This document shows positions 17,354 to 26,383 of a stretch of 58,765 nucleotides of DNA, in pieces. The notes beneath the pieces are model-generated. The model was given only the letters and a program-made list of their open reading frames with translations, had not been told where the DNA came from and did no database searches. The position numbers and the translations under genes were made by a program. Every line of letters begins with the position of its first letter. Position 1 is the stretch's first letter. Source of the DNA: Gammaproteobacteria bacterium (lineage in GTDB: Bacteria > Pseudomonadota > Gammaproteobacteria > Steroidobacterales > Steroidobacteraceae); the NCBI GenBank assembly GCA_012026925.1, contig VEPJ01000117.1, forward strand, positions 1 to 58,765. Direction: 5' to 3'.

Positions 17354-18042
17354 CGTTCCTGGGACGGCGCGCCCGCGATCGGCTCGACGAAGAGGACACG
17401 CCGGTCCGCGCGCAGTCGCTCGATCTGCGCGTCCAGCTCCCGCGGCCTCGCGTGGTCACCGGCAACTGCGATCGCATAAGCGCCGGCTTCGGAAGGCCCC
17501 GACACAACGGTACCGCGCATCGGCCGCAGCAGCTCGGCGATGTCGGCCACGGTCGTCGCAGGCGCAAACACGACGCGCAGCTGCGGGGCACCCGTCACCG
17601 GTTCGGCTGTTGCGGCCAGCGTCCGGTACTGACCGGGCGCCGGCTCCGAGCCGAAGTGCTGCCAGAGCGCCGCGCCGAGCACGCCGAGGCCGACGGTCTG
17701 GATCACCAGCGCAGCCACGAGCCATCGAGGCGCATGCATTGCGACGCGGGGCGGCCTGGGCGCGATGGTCGATCCGCCCGAGTCGAACTCTCGATCCATC
17801 TCGTCGATACGCGACATGAGCTTTTCGAGCGCGGGCTGCGGCGAGTACTCGATACGATCGTCACTCCGCATGAGCTCGCGCAGTTGGGCCTGGGCTTCGC
17901 GATCCGCACGGCAGATCGGACAGGCCGCCAGGTGTTCGTCGACGCGCGCACGTTCGACCGGGTCGAGGCGCCCCGAGACGAACCACGGCAGGAGACGAGC
18001 GGCCTCGCTGTCGCAACCCGAACGATCGATATCCATCCTCAT
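17350..18042 (-). CDS. Membrane anti-sigma factor with zinc finger and propeptide-like periplasmic tail
   Basis: 230 residues. The N-terminal zf-HC2-type anti-sigma zinc finger has His37, Cys41 and Cys44 (HLAACPIC). One transmembrane helix follows at about 105-128. The periplasmic part ends in a segment (IERLRADRRVLFVEPIAG, about 208-225) that matches the pro-region of the protease encoded next door (RRDRRVESAEPLA). It lies 4 nt after the sigma gene and overlaps the protease start by 4 bp. Known: such zinc-finger proteins hold ECF sigma factors inactive. Inference: the periplasmic tail may bind or be cut by the coupled protease, giving a signal input. Confidence 0.88.
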   Translation of the reverse strand: MRMDIDRSGCDSEAARLLPWFVSGRLDPVERARVDEHLAACPICRADREAQAQLRELMRSDDRIEYSPQPALEKLMSRIDEMDREFDSGGSTIAPRPPRVAMHAPRWLVAALVIQTVGLGVLGAALWQHFGSEPAPGQYRTLAATAEPVTGAPQLRVVFAPATTVADIAELLRPMRGTVVSGPSEAGAYAIAVAGDHARPRELDAQIERLRADRRVLFVEPIAGAPSQER

Positions 18043-18046
18043 TGGC

Positions 18047-18661
18047 TCACTCCACCGAATGGCCCGGCTGCGCAGGCAGCAGCTGTCTCAGTTTGCGGCG
18101 GGCGTGAAACATGCGCGTCTTCACCGTGTTGACCGGGCAATCCATTATCTCGGCGATTTCCTCGCAGGAATGACCGAGGTAGTAGGTCAGCTCGAGCACC
18201 AGCCGCTGCTCCAGTGGCAACCTTGCGAGCGCCCAGCCGACGAGCTGTCGTCGCTCGGCGTCGTCGACGGCCGCGCCGGCGTCGGTCTCCTCGTCTCGTG
18301 TGTCCAGGTCCGCGGCGTGGATCTGCAGCGAAGCGCGACGGAGGCTCTTCAGGGCGCGCCGGTACGCGATGCCCATGATCCACGTCGACACCTGCGAAGA
18401 GCCGCGGAAGTCTCCGGCGCGCTGCCAGACGATCCACATCGTGTCGTTAATGACTTCTTCCGCGACTTCGTACCGCCGCGTCATGCGGGTGAGGAACCGG
18501 GCCAGGCGCCGATGGTAGATCAGGTAGAGCTGCTGAAACGCATCCCGGTCGCGGGACGTAGTGCGGCGCAAGAGCTCGAGTTCGTGCTCGTTCGTCGGCG
18601 CGCTCGCCGGAATGGTCTCCGCACGTCGGTCCAATGGCTCCACCGCCGGTCCCCGGGTCAT
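18047..18661 (-). CDS. ECF-type RNA polymerase sigma factor
   Basis: 204 residues with sigma-70 region 2 (DAFQQLYLIYHRRLARFL to VINDTMWIVWQ; STWIMGIAYRRALKSLR) and region 4 (LPLEQRLVLELTYYLGHSC to VNTVKTRMFHARRKLRQLL). No regions 1 or 3, as usual for extracytoplasmic-function sigma factors. An N-terminal tail of about 30 residues precedes region 2; internal starts are possible. It is the first gene of the sigma/anti-sigma/protease unit. Its regulon is unknown; autoregulation is common in the family. Confidence 0.93.
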   Translation of the reverse strand: MTRGPAVEPLDRRAETIPASAPTNEHELELLRRTTSRDRDAFQQLYLIYHRRLARFLTRMTRRYEVAEEVINDTMWIVWQRAGDFRGSSQVSTWIMGIAYRRALKSLRRASLQIHAADLDTRDEETDAGAAVDDAERRQLVGWALARLPLEQRLVLELTYYLGHSCEEIAEIMDCPVNTVKTRMFHARRKLRQLLPAQPGHSVE

Positions 18662-18745
18662 GCAGCCCGATCTAGAGGGTCTGTCATTCGTAAGTCCCTC
18701 GATCGGCCTGTTTGGTTCAATCCGCGAGGGAGCATCCGGCCGCGG

Positions 18746-19486
18746 TCAGAAGCGCCACATGGCCGTCAGCACCCACCGGTCGTCCGCCGCATCCCGTCCG
18801 AACAGCTCTCGTGCGGTCGCATCATTGGCGAATCGTGAAAGATCGAATTCGACAGCGCGGATCGTGTAGCTCACGGTGCCGCTCCATGACCGGTAGCTTT
18901 TCTCGAAGAGGCTCGACAGGTCGTAGTAACCAACGCCTGCAGCCAATGCCAGCCCGCGCCAGATGGGCTGGCGCAACGACAACTCATACGAGAGCGCCGT
19001 GCCGCTATGCTCGTAACCGGACTTCGGGATTCGAATTTCGTCCGGGGACCACGCAATGCTGGCATAGGCGCGGTCCCTGTAGCCCAGGCCCGCGACCAGT
19101 TCACCATAGTCGTAGCCCGTGCGCGGGCTGGCATCGGGATACAGGTATCGCACGTAGCTCACCCGGGCGTTCCAGTCACTGGCCGGCGTCCAGGCAAACC
19201 CGGCGTAGGCATCGATCTCGACGTGACCGATGTAGGACGAACCGGGGTCGATGTTGGATGCCCAGAGACCGGCGAACCAGCCGGCCTGGGCGGAGTAATG
19301 CAGGTCGCCCTGGAGGGCCGGCTCCCCCTGCGTCTGCGAAATACCCCGAAAGACGTAGTCGGTCGTGGCGGCCAGTGATCCGCCCCAGCCCGCGCTCGAC
19401 GCCCCGGGCATCGCAACCATGAGGAGGCCGATGCAGGTCGCGGCTGCCGCCGGAAGCAGTGAGGAACTCGTCGTCCGCGGTCGCAC
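18746..19486 (-). CDS. TorF-type putative porin (Gcw_chp family)
   Basis: 246 residues with a signal peptide ending ASSAG and the family hallmark TTDYVFRGISQTQGEPA just after cleavage. Repeated amphipathic strands follow (AQAGWFAGLWASNID, VEIDAYAGF) and it ends in the barrel-type terminal AMWRF. Known: this family of about 220-260 residues forms outer-membrane barrels of uncertain substrate. It lies 84 bp upstream of the ECF sigma gene on the same strand, so cotranscription is possible but unproven. Confidence 0.88.
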   Translation of the reverse strand: MRPRTTSSSLLPAAAATCIGLLMVAMPGASSAGWGGSLAATTDYVFRGISQTQGEPALQGDLHYSAQAGWFAGLWASNIDPGSSYIGHVEIDAYAGFAWTPASDWNARVSYVRYLYPDASPRTGYDYGELVAGLGYRDRAYASIAWSPDEIRIPKSGYEHSGTALSYELSLRQPIWRGLALAAGVGYYDLSSLFEKSYRSWSGTVSYTIRAVEFDLSRFANDATARELFGRDAADDRWVLTAMWRF

Positions 19487-19526
19487 CGCCCCCCCCGCAA
19501 GTAACGGCCTTCGACCAGGCCAGGAA

Positions 19527-20711
19527 CTAGAAGATGATGCCGAGCAGCTTCCTCAGCAGTTCCTCGAGCGGCATCATCGTGAGCACGAGCGGCACGAGTG
19601 GCGCCAGCGTCGCGACTCCGAGCTGGAAGACGGCTTCCTTCGAGATCGGCACGACGCGCATGCCGCGCACGATCTCGTAACTGTTGCCGAGGTCGGCCAG
19701 CGACTGGATGTCGCCGCTACCGAGCAACTCGTCCGCGTCGGACGCCCCGCCCCGGACCCACTTGCCGTCGAACGCACGCACGTATCGTTGCGCCAGCGTG
19801 CCGTAATCGGCCAGGCCGGCCCGCTTCGCGCGCGAGAGCTGCGGTGACAATGCGAGCAGCGGGCCGACCACCAGGCACACGACGAAGATGACCAGCAGCA
19901 GGATCTCGAGCCGGTAGTCGGTCAGCCGGCTGCCCTCGTAGAAGATGCGGTTCGCGATCGTGCCGGCCAGCAGCGCTCCGTGCGCGAGCAGGAGCGGGAC
20001 GAACGCATACACCGTGTTCGTGAGAAAACCGAGGCCGCCGAGGCGATCGGGATGCGTCGGAACCAGCGCCAGCTCGATCCTCGAGACCTGCCACAGCAGC
20101 CGCGCCCAGATCAAGATCCGGAAGTACCAGCGGCACAGCAGGAACTGGAAGATCGGCAGGCTCACGTAGCCGTACCAGGTCCCGGCCAACGTCAGGCGTG
20201 ATCCGTCGGCGCCCGGGATCGCGTACCACGTCGCCGTGTCGAGCGCCGTGTAATGCCGCCAGACGACGGTGATGCCGACCAGGTAGACGATGGCGATCAG
20301 GATCAACTCGGCGGTGATCGAGTTGCGCAGCCGGTAGGCCGAGGCAACCGCCGCCTCGAGTCGCGCGGCCGCATCGTCGGCCACGAGGTTCCGCTCCCTG
20401 AACGTGCGCGCCACCCCCCGCATGCGCTGGTGCACGACCAGCTCCGCCAGCACCAGCAGCGGCAGTACCACGAGAAACTTGACGTGGACTTCGACGTCCT
20501 TCAGGAAGGGCACGGCCACGTCGCCGCCGAGCAACTGGCCACTCGCCGCCGCAAGCAGCAGCAGCGGCAACCAGGCGATCATCGAGATCGCCACGACCCG
20601 GCGACGGACCAGCGCCAGCGCGTTGTCGGACAGGCGCGCACGGCGCAGCAGCTGGTAGAGCGGCCCGCCGAGGACGAGGGAAAAATCCGGCTCCAGCCTA
20701 TCCGCGCTCAT
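19527..20711 (-). CDS. Polytopic inner-membrane protein of unknown function
   Basis: 394 residues with at least six transmembrane helices (about 42-62, 75-92, 131-150, 178-195, 232-250, 268-290) and a further hydrophobic helix near the end. A soluble stretch of about 70 residues lies before the last helix. I do not recognise a named family or catalytic motif. The protein ends in LLRKLLGIIF, and the last 30 nt match 28 of 30 positions at the 3' end of the unrelated gene at 11770. It follows selD by about 50 bp on the same strand, but nothing in it suggests a link to selenium. Confidence 0.75.
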   Translation of the reverse strand: MSADRLEPDFSLVLGGPLYQLLRRARLSDNALALVRRRVVAISMIAWLPLLLLAAASGQLLGGDVAVPFLKDVEVHVKFLVVLPLLVLAELVVHQRMRGVARTFRERNLVADDAAARLEAAVASAYRLRNSITAELILIAIVYLVGITVVWRHYTALDTATWYAIPGADGSRLTLAGTWYGYVSLPIFQFLLCRWYFRILIWARLLWQVSRIELALVPTHPDRLGGLGFLTNTVYAFVPLLLAHGALLAGTIANRIFYEGSRLTDYRLEILLLVIFVVCLVVGPLLALSPQLSRAKRAGLADYGTLAQRYVRAFDGKWVRGGASDADELLGSGDIQSLADLGNSYEIVRGMRVVPISKEAVFQLGVATLAPLVPLVLTMMPLEELLRKLLGIIF

Positions 20712-20762
20712 GGCGCCTCCGGTGCGTCGGCATGCGTCGTAGCATTGTGGCCGGCCTTCCTG

Positions 20763-21821
20763 CTATTCGACTTCGATTCCCGGCGATCCCGGAATGAGCT
20801 GACCGATGATGGTCGCTTCCGCGCAGCCGTGCTGCCGGAAGACGGACACGACGTCGTCGACGGCAGCAGGCTCGCAGCTCACCAGCAGGCCACCGGACGT
20901 CTGGGGGTCGGTGAGCAGCGCGCGACGTGCAGCATCGATGCTCTCACCGAGGGTCACCGCCGCGCCGTAGGAGGTCCAGTTGCGAGCCGACGCCCCGGTC
21001 ACGACGCCCTCCGCGGCCAGGCGTGTCACGTCCGGCAGCAGCGGAATACGACTGAACTCGATGCTGGCGCGCAGCCCGGCGCCACGGCACACGCCGAGCA
21101 GGTGGCCCAGCAAGCCGAAGCCCGTCACGTCCGTCATTGCGTGCACGCCCTGCAGCGAGGCGAGCGCAGGGCCGGCCTTGTTGAGGCGCGTGGTCGTGTC
21201 GAGCATCCGCCGATAGCCTGCTTCGTCGAGGAGGCCCTTCTTCAGGGCCGCGGACAGGATTCCTACGCCGAGCGGCTTGCCGAGAACGAGCGCGTCGCCC
21301 GACCGGGCCGCGGAATTGCGCTTCACGGTCCCGGGCGCGACCTGCCCGATCGCGACGAGCCCGTAGATGGGTTCCACCGAGTCGATGCTGTGGCCGCCGG
21401 CGACCGGCACGCCCGCCTCGGCGCAGATCGCCTCGCCACCGCGCAGGACCTCGCGGATCACGCTCACGGGCAGCACCTTGAGCGGCATGCCGACGATCGC
21501 CAGCGCGAAGAGCGGCGTGCCGCCCATCGCGTAGACGTCCGAAAGCGCGTTGGTCGCCGCGATGCGCCCGAAGTCGAACGGGTCGTCGACGATCGGCATG
21601 AAGAAGTCGGTCGTGGCGATGATCGCCTGCTCGTCGTTGAGCCGATAGACCGCCGCGTCGTCCCCGGTCTCGCGACCGACGAGCAGCGCCGCGACCGGCA
21701 CGGTCGCCGCCGTCTCGCGCAGGAGCTCCTCGAGCACGCCCGGTGCGATCTTGCAGCCGCAGCCTCCGCCGTGGGACAGCGAAGTCAGGCGCGGTACGAC
21801 GTCTGCAATGTCGGTGGCCAA
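20763..21821 (-). CDS. selD: Selenide, water dikinase
   Basis: 352 residues, close to the 347 of E. coli SelD. It makes selenophosphate from selenide and ATP, the selenium donor for Sec-tRNA. The glycine-rich N-terminus GGGCGCKIAPG carries the catalytic Cys-Gly-Cys-Lys group (Cys21, Cys23, Lys24); the enzyme is thus the cysteine form. Further motifs include DDAAVYRL, TDFFMPIVDDPFDFGRIA, GGHSIDS and DVTGFGLLGH. The likely start is TTG at 21821, with GGGGG upstream; there is no room for a longer reading because the tRNA-Sec gene ends at 21840. It is the last gene of the fdn-sel cluster. Confidence 0.95.
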   Translation of the reverse strand: MATDIADVVPRLTSLSHGGGCGCKIAPGVLEELLRETAATVPVAALLVGRETGDDAAVYRLNDEQAIIATTDFFMPIVDDPFDFGRIAATNALSDVYAMGGTPLFALAIVGMPLKVLPVSVIREVLRGGEAICAEAGVPVAGGHSIDSVEPIYGLVAIGQVAPGTVKRNSAARSGDALVLGKPLGVGILSAALKKGLLDEAGYRRMLDTTTRLNKAGPALASLQGVHAMTDVTGFGLLGHLLGVCRGAGLRASIEFSRIPLLPDVTRLAAEGVVTGASARNWTSYGAAVTLGESIDAARRALLTDPQTSGGLLVSCEPAAVDDVVSVFRQHGCAEATIIGQLIPGSPGIEVE

Positions 21822-21839
21822 GGCGCACCCCCGGAGAAA

Positions 21840-21935
21840 TGGCGGAAGGCAGCAGGAGTCGAACCTACCAGGAAGCGGCTGACGCCCCCTACCGGGTTTG
21901 AAGCCCGGCCGCGTCGCCGGACACGTATGCCTTCC
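21840..21935 (-). tRNA. selC: tRNA-Sec (anticodon TCA), CCA encoded
   Basis: Reading the minus strand from 21935, an 8-bp acceptor stem (GGAAGGCA with TGCCTTCC) is perfectly paired. The anticodon loop is CTTCAAA with anticodon TCA, between a GGG(C)/(A)CCC-type stem. A long variable arm of about seven pairs and a T arm with TTCGACT follow, then discriminator G and an encoded CCA. Length is about 96 nt, matching bacterial tRNA-Sec, which is longer than elongator tRNAs. It sits 19 bp after selB and 18 bp before selD, all on the same strand. Confidence 0.96.
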
Positions 21936-21954
21936 GAACGCGACGGCGCAAGGA

Positions 21955-23871
21955 CTATCTCACCTCGCGCCAGCCGCCGCCACCCCGCGGCACGTGGGCC
22001 TCGCCGATGCGGCGCGTGTAGCCAACGCGATCGAAGAACTCCAGGATCTGGATCGACCGCTTCCGTCCGAGCCCGATCGCGTCGCGGAACACTGCCGCCG
22101 GCACGGCACCATGCTCGGCCGCGAGACGGTCGAAGACCGCCGCGAGCTCCGCCAACGTCTCCCGCGGATAGTAGAGGTCGCGCACGACTGCGTGGGCGCG
22201 ACCTTCACGACCGAGCGCGGCCAGCAATTGGCGTACCCGCGTTTCCGGTTCACCGGTGCGCGCTGCAAGATCGCGCACCCAGGGCGGATCGAAGCGGCCG
22301 GCGACCATCAGCGGGAGCAACCGCTCCACCGCCTCGCGCTCGCGTTCCGAGAGTCCCGCGGCATGGGCCGGCAACTGCAGCCACGCACCCTTGCGGCGGA
22401 TGCCACCTTCGCGCACCAGGGACTCGACGGCCTCGCGCCAGGGCGACTCCGGGGCCGTCGGCGCCGCGATGCGACGCAGTCGCGCCGTGTCCGGGCCGGG
22501 ATCGTCCGGGTGTCCCTCGTGAAAGGCTGCGAGTGCGGCGACGATGATCTCGCGCGCCGAGTTCCAGCGCGACTCGCAGATCCAGTATTCCTCGTCCGCC
22601 GTGCGGCCCTCCGCGACCCTCCGGACGCCGGCTGGTACGGACAACGCCTCGGTGGGCAAGCCGGTAACGAGCATGAGTTCCGTACGACTCAGGCCCCACG
22701 GCGCGGCCTCGAGCAGCGCCGCGATGTCGCCGGTTGCGAGCATCGTCTCCACGGCATCGAGGTGCCTGCGTCGCGCCTCGCTGCGGCGCCGCCGTGCCGG
22801 CGCCCGTGCATCGAGGAACGACCCGCCGCCGAGAGTGCCAGTGGCCTGGGCATTGCGCAGCACGAATCGCTCCCCGGACGCCGCGCACACCGGCCGGTCG
22901 AACACGAGTTGCACGCGGGCAGTCTCTCCCGGCCTCAGGCGCTCGCCTTCGAGCAGCAGCACGTGCGCCGTTGCGTGCGTCGAGCCGAAATGAGCGTGGA
23001 CGGGCGTGTACCCGCCGAGCGTCGCGGAATCGGTCGAAAGCAGCCGGAGCCTTGCATCCACGCGTTCGGTCACGGCGAGCCCGCGCGGATCGGCGAGCCA
23101 GTCGCCGCGGCTCACCGAACGTGCCTCGACGCCGGCCAGGTTGAGCGCGCAGCGCTCGCCGGCACGACCCTCGACAGCGGCGCGGTCCTGCGCGTGAATC
23201 GATCGGATGCGTGTCTCGACACCCGCAGGCAACAGGCGCAGGGTCGCACCGACCTCGACCCGACCGGCGAAGACCGTCCCCGTGACCACCGTGCCGTGCC
23301 CGGCGAGAGCGAAGGATCGATCGACGGCGAGACGGAACAGGCCCTGGGCACTTCGCTCCGGAACCTGGCGCGCCGCCGCACGGATCGTGCGCGCAAGGTC
23401 CGCCACGCCCGCATCGTTCGCGTTCGTCGCATCGACCGCGAACATCGGCGTCCCGGCCAGGGGAGTCGATGCAAGCAGCGCGCGCACCTCTTCACGCACC
23501 TCGTCGAGTCGTGCCGCAGTGACGCGATCGGCCTTCGACAGCGCCACGACGCCGGCGCGCACACCGAGCAGGTCGAGGATCGCGACGTGCTCGCGCGTCT
23601 GCGGCATGACGCCGTCGTCCGCGGCGACGACCACGAGCCCGAAGTCGATGCCGCACGCCCCTGCAAGCATCGTGTGCACGAGTCGCTCGTGACCCGGGAC
23701 GTCGATGAAGCCCAGCGTCGGCCCTGCAGGGTCGTCGACGTACGCATAGCCGAGCTCGATCGAGATGCCGCGGGCTTTCTCCTCCTTGAGCCGGTCCGTG
23801 TCGACGCCCGTGAGCGCACGGACGAGCGTAGTCTTGCCGTGGTCGATGTGCCCGGCCGTGCCGACGATCAC
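21955..23871 (-). CDS. selB: Selenocysteine-specific elongation factor
   Basis: 638 residues from a GTG start at 23871, close to E. coli SelB (614). It delivers Sec-tRNA to UGA codons followed by a SECIS hairpin. GTPase motifs are intact: GHIDHGKTT (about 7-15), DVPGHE and the SKAD region. The C-terminal half holds several winged-helix modules that bind SECIS RNA. In the ancestral arrangement the GTG overlaps the selA stop (GTGA). In this sequence a frameshift in selA also opens a continuous frame from selA into selB, giving an apparent 1145-residue fusion; the linker is out-of-frame selA sequence and not a natural domain. Confidence 0.95.
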   Translation of the reverse strand: MIVGTAGHIDHGKTTLVRALTGVDTDRLKEEKARGISIELGYAYVDDPAGPTLGFIDVPGHERLVHTMLAGACGIDFGLVVVAADDGVMPQTREHVAILDLLGVRAGVVALSKADRVTAARLDEVREEVRALLASTPLAGTPMFAVDATNANDAGVADLARTIRAAARQVPERSAQGLFRLAVDRSFALAGHGTVVTGTVFAGRVEVGATLRLLPAGVETRIRSIHAQDRAAVEGRAGERCALNLAGVEARSVSRGDWLADPRGLAVTERVDARLRLLSTDSATLGGYTPVHAHFGSTHATAHVLLLEGERLRPGETARVQLVFDRPVCAASGERFVLRNAQATGTLGGGSFLDARAPARRRRSEARRRHLDAVETMLATGDIAALLEAAPWGLSRTELMLVTGLPTEALSVPAGVRRVAEGRTADEEYWICESRWNSAREIIVAALAAFHEGHPDDPGPDTARLRRIAAPTAPESPWREAVESLVREGGIRRKGAWLQLPAHAAGLSEREREAVERLLPLMVAGRFDPPWVRDLAARTGEPETRVRQLLAALGREGRAHAVVRDLYYPRETLAELAAVFDRLAAEHGAVPAAVFRDAIGLGRKRSIQILEFFDRVGYTRRIGEAHVPRGGGGWREVR

Positions 23872-25392
23872 GTATCGAGCCTGCCCAATTCGGCGAGGAA
23901 TTCGCCTTCGGCCCCCGCCTCCAGACAACGCAGGTCGAGGCAGAGGGCGTCCCCGCCTGCGCGCCCGATCACGGGCCGGGGCAGCCCGCGAAGCGCTCGC
24001 GCGAGGCTCGCGACGCTCTTCGCTCGCCGGCCGGCGCGACGGATCACGAGACCGTAGCTCGGCAACTCGGTCTGCGGCTGGGCGCCGCTGCCGACCTGGC
24101 ACATCAGCGGCTCGGCCGCGCTTCGCTCGCCGGCCGGCGCGGCGGATCACGAGACCGTAGCTCGGCAACTCCGTCTGCGGCTGTGCGCCGCTGCCGACCT
24201 GGCACATCAGCGGCTCGGCCGTCACGACGTAGCCGTCACCGATGGCGGCGGCCACCGGCCCGGCCAGTCGCTCCGCCTGCGCACGAATTTCATCCACCGG
24301 GCGGGTCAGGAGCCTGAACGTGGGTAACTGCTGCTGCAGTCGTTCCGGCGACTGGTAGAGGCGCAACGTGGCCTCCAGCGCGGCAAGCGTCAGCTTGCCG
24401 AGGCGCAACGCGCGCTTGAGCGGATGGCGGTTCAGTCGGTCGACGAGTTCGCGCCGCCCGACGATCAATCCGGCCTGCGGCCCACCGAGCAGCTTGTCAC
24501 CGCTGAACGTGACGAGATCCGCCCCCTCGAGCACGGTTTCGCGCACGACGGGCTCGGAAGGCATGCCATGGTCCTTCAGGTCGACCAGCGCTCCGCTGCC
24601 GAGGTCGACGACGAGTGGCACGCCACGGGCGTGCGCAAGGGCGGCGAGCTCGCTGGTTCCAACGTCGGACGTGAATCCGGAAATGACGTAGTTGCTCGGA
24701 TGGACCTTGAGCATGAGGGCGGTGCGAGGCCCGAGGGCACGCTCGTAATCCGCGAGGTGGGTCCGGTTCGTGGTGCCGACCTCGACCAGTCGCACGCCGG
24801 CGGCGCGCATGATGTCGGGCAGGCGGAACGATCCGCCGATCTCGATCAGTTCGCCGCGCGACACCAGCACTTCGCACCTCGAGGCGAGCGCGTTCAGGAC
24901 GAGCACCAGGGCCGCCGCATTGTTGTTGACCGCCGTGGCCGCCTCGGCTCCCGAGAGCTCGCATAGGAGCGCCGCGATCGCCGCATCGCGTTCGCCGCGA
25001 CGGCCGCTCGCAAGGTCGAACTCGAGGTTCACCGGCGCGCGCATCGCCGCGACCACGGCTTCGACGCCTGCCTCCGCCAGGAGCGCGCGGCCGAAGTTGG
25101 TGTGCAGCACGACGCCGGTCAGGTTGAACAGGGGGCGGAGATTCGCTCGACGCGCCGCTTCGACCTGCTGCGTGATCGCCGCGACGAGTGCGTTCGACTC
25201 GATGGCGCCCCGCGACAGCGACCCCGCAAGCGCAGCGGCACGCAACCGGTCGAGGTGTGCGCGGATCGCACTGACCACGACGCTGCGTCCCTCGGCCGCG
25301 ACGAGGGCGGCGACGCCCGGCAGCGCGAGCAGCCGATCGACCGATGGCAGGTCGGACGGCGCCACCGGGCGCGCGTTCTTCTCCCCGGACAC
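23868..25392 (-). CDS. selA: L-seryl-tRNA(Sec) selenium transferase, frame disrupted by a tandem duplication
   Basis: A PLP enzyme converting Ser-tRNA-Sec to Sec-tRNA-Sec. Conserved regions: [40 protein letters not shown] and the PLP lysine in [13 protein letters not shown] (about Lys300). The start is a GTG at 25392, 3 bp after the fdhE stop. A 103-bp imperfect tandem duplication (24018-24221) shifts the frame after about residue 424. The original C-terminus survives in another frame and ends at 23868 (GRLDT). Removing one copy restores a protein of 473 residues, close to E. coli SelA (463). As written, the product reads through into selB. Either a recent lesion, a recombinant of two alleles, or an assembly error. 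Confidence 0.88.
24018..24221. repeat. Imperfect tandem duplication inside selA (2 x 101 bp, period 103)
   Basis: Copy 1 is 24018-24118 and copy 2 is 24121-24221, separated by 2 bp. They differ at three positions. In the selA frame all three are third-base synonymous changes (Ala GCC/GCA, Thr ACC/ACG, Arg CGT/CGC), so both copies encode the same residues. The period is not a multiple of three and causes the frameshift. Confidence 0.95.
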
Positions 25393-25395
25393 GCG

Positions 25396-26316
25396 CTAGG
25401 GCCCGGGCTGCCAGAGCCACGGATTCGGGCTCGCGCGGTGGAAATCCGCCTCCGCGAGCAGCAGGTCGAGCGCAATGCTTGCGAGGTCGTCCGCGAGCGG
25501 ATCGACTTCTGCGTCGTGCTCCAGGTAGAAGATCTTGCGATAGCTGCGGCAGCCGTCGCAGGTCTCGGCGCGGATCGCCGGGGAGCGGCCCTCGATCGAA
25601 TGCAGCGCGACTCCGCGCGAGCCTCCGCACTGGGTGCACTGGACGCGCACGCGATGCCACTCCGTGGCACACAGCCCGCAGTGCAGGTAACGGTAGCCGT
25701 CGAGGGGCGCCGTCGCCTTGACGACGCTGGCGACCGGCGGCATTCCGCACACCGGGCAGACGGCCGCCTCCTCGGGCATCGCCAACCGGCCGACGTCGAG
25801 ACCTGCGGCCAACGCCACCCAGTAGACCTGCAGGGCAGCGATCACCACCGGCGCTGCGGCAGGATCCCGGTCGCGACCCTCGGCCGAGAGCAGGCGTTCC
25901 GCGATGGCCTCGAGCTCGGCGTCGCCGGCCGCGCCGATCCGCTGCGCCATGACGTGTACCGCATCCGGAAAGCCCTGCGCGTCCGAGAGGGACGCAGCGA
26001 CCCGGCGCAGGATCTCGCGCCATTCACGGCCACGCGTGAGCCCGCGTGCGGGGAGCGGCGGCATGCGATGTTCGAGCGCGGTCGCGATGGCTGCGGGATC
26101 GACGGCCGGCCGGTGCGGCGACCCGACGACCTCCTCCTGGGCGCGCGCGAGCGCGGCCGCGAAGCCGAGATAACCGCCCAGCGGATCGTCCGTCGCGAGC
26201 CCAGCCAGTCGCGCGGCTCGCGCCGCGAACACGCGCGTGGGATCCGGCAGGATGATCGGCGGAATGGCGCGCGATTCCAGCGCCTCGATCTGCCCTTTCT
26301 CGAGGATCCGCGGCAC
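25396..26316 (-). CDS. fdhE: Formate dehydrogenase maturation protein FdhE
   Basis: 306 residues, the usual length. FdhE is a rubredoxin-like, iron-binding protein needed for activity of formate dehydrogenases N and O in the cytoplasm. The C-terminal half carries paired CxxC motifs (CPVCGMPP, CGLCATEWH, CTQCGG, CDGCRSYRKIFY). The GTG at 26316 is the likely start. It lies between fdnI and selA on the same strand, linking the enzyme genes to the selenocysteine genes. Confidence 0.93.
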   Translation of the reverse strand: MPRILEKGQIEALESRAIPPIILPDPTRVFAARAARLAGLATDDPLGGYLGFAAALARAQEEVVGSPHRPAVDPAAIATALEHRMPPLPARGLTRGREWREILRRVAASLSDAQGFPDAVHVMAQRIGAAGDAELEAIAERLLSAEGRDRDPAAAPVVIAALQVYWVALAAGLDVGRLAMPEEAAVCPVCGMPPVASVVKATAPLDGYRYLHCGLCATEWHRVRVQCTQCGGSRGVALHSIEGRSPAIRAETCDGCRSYRKIFYLEHDAEVDPLADDLASIALDLLLAEADFHRASPNPWLWQPGP

Positions 26317-26383
26317 GGCCCGTCACCGGTGGCGCGCACAGTCGTGCGCGCCCCGAGTATAGCGCCGCGCTTCGGCCGGACGT

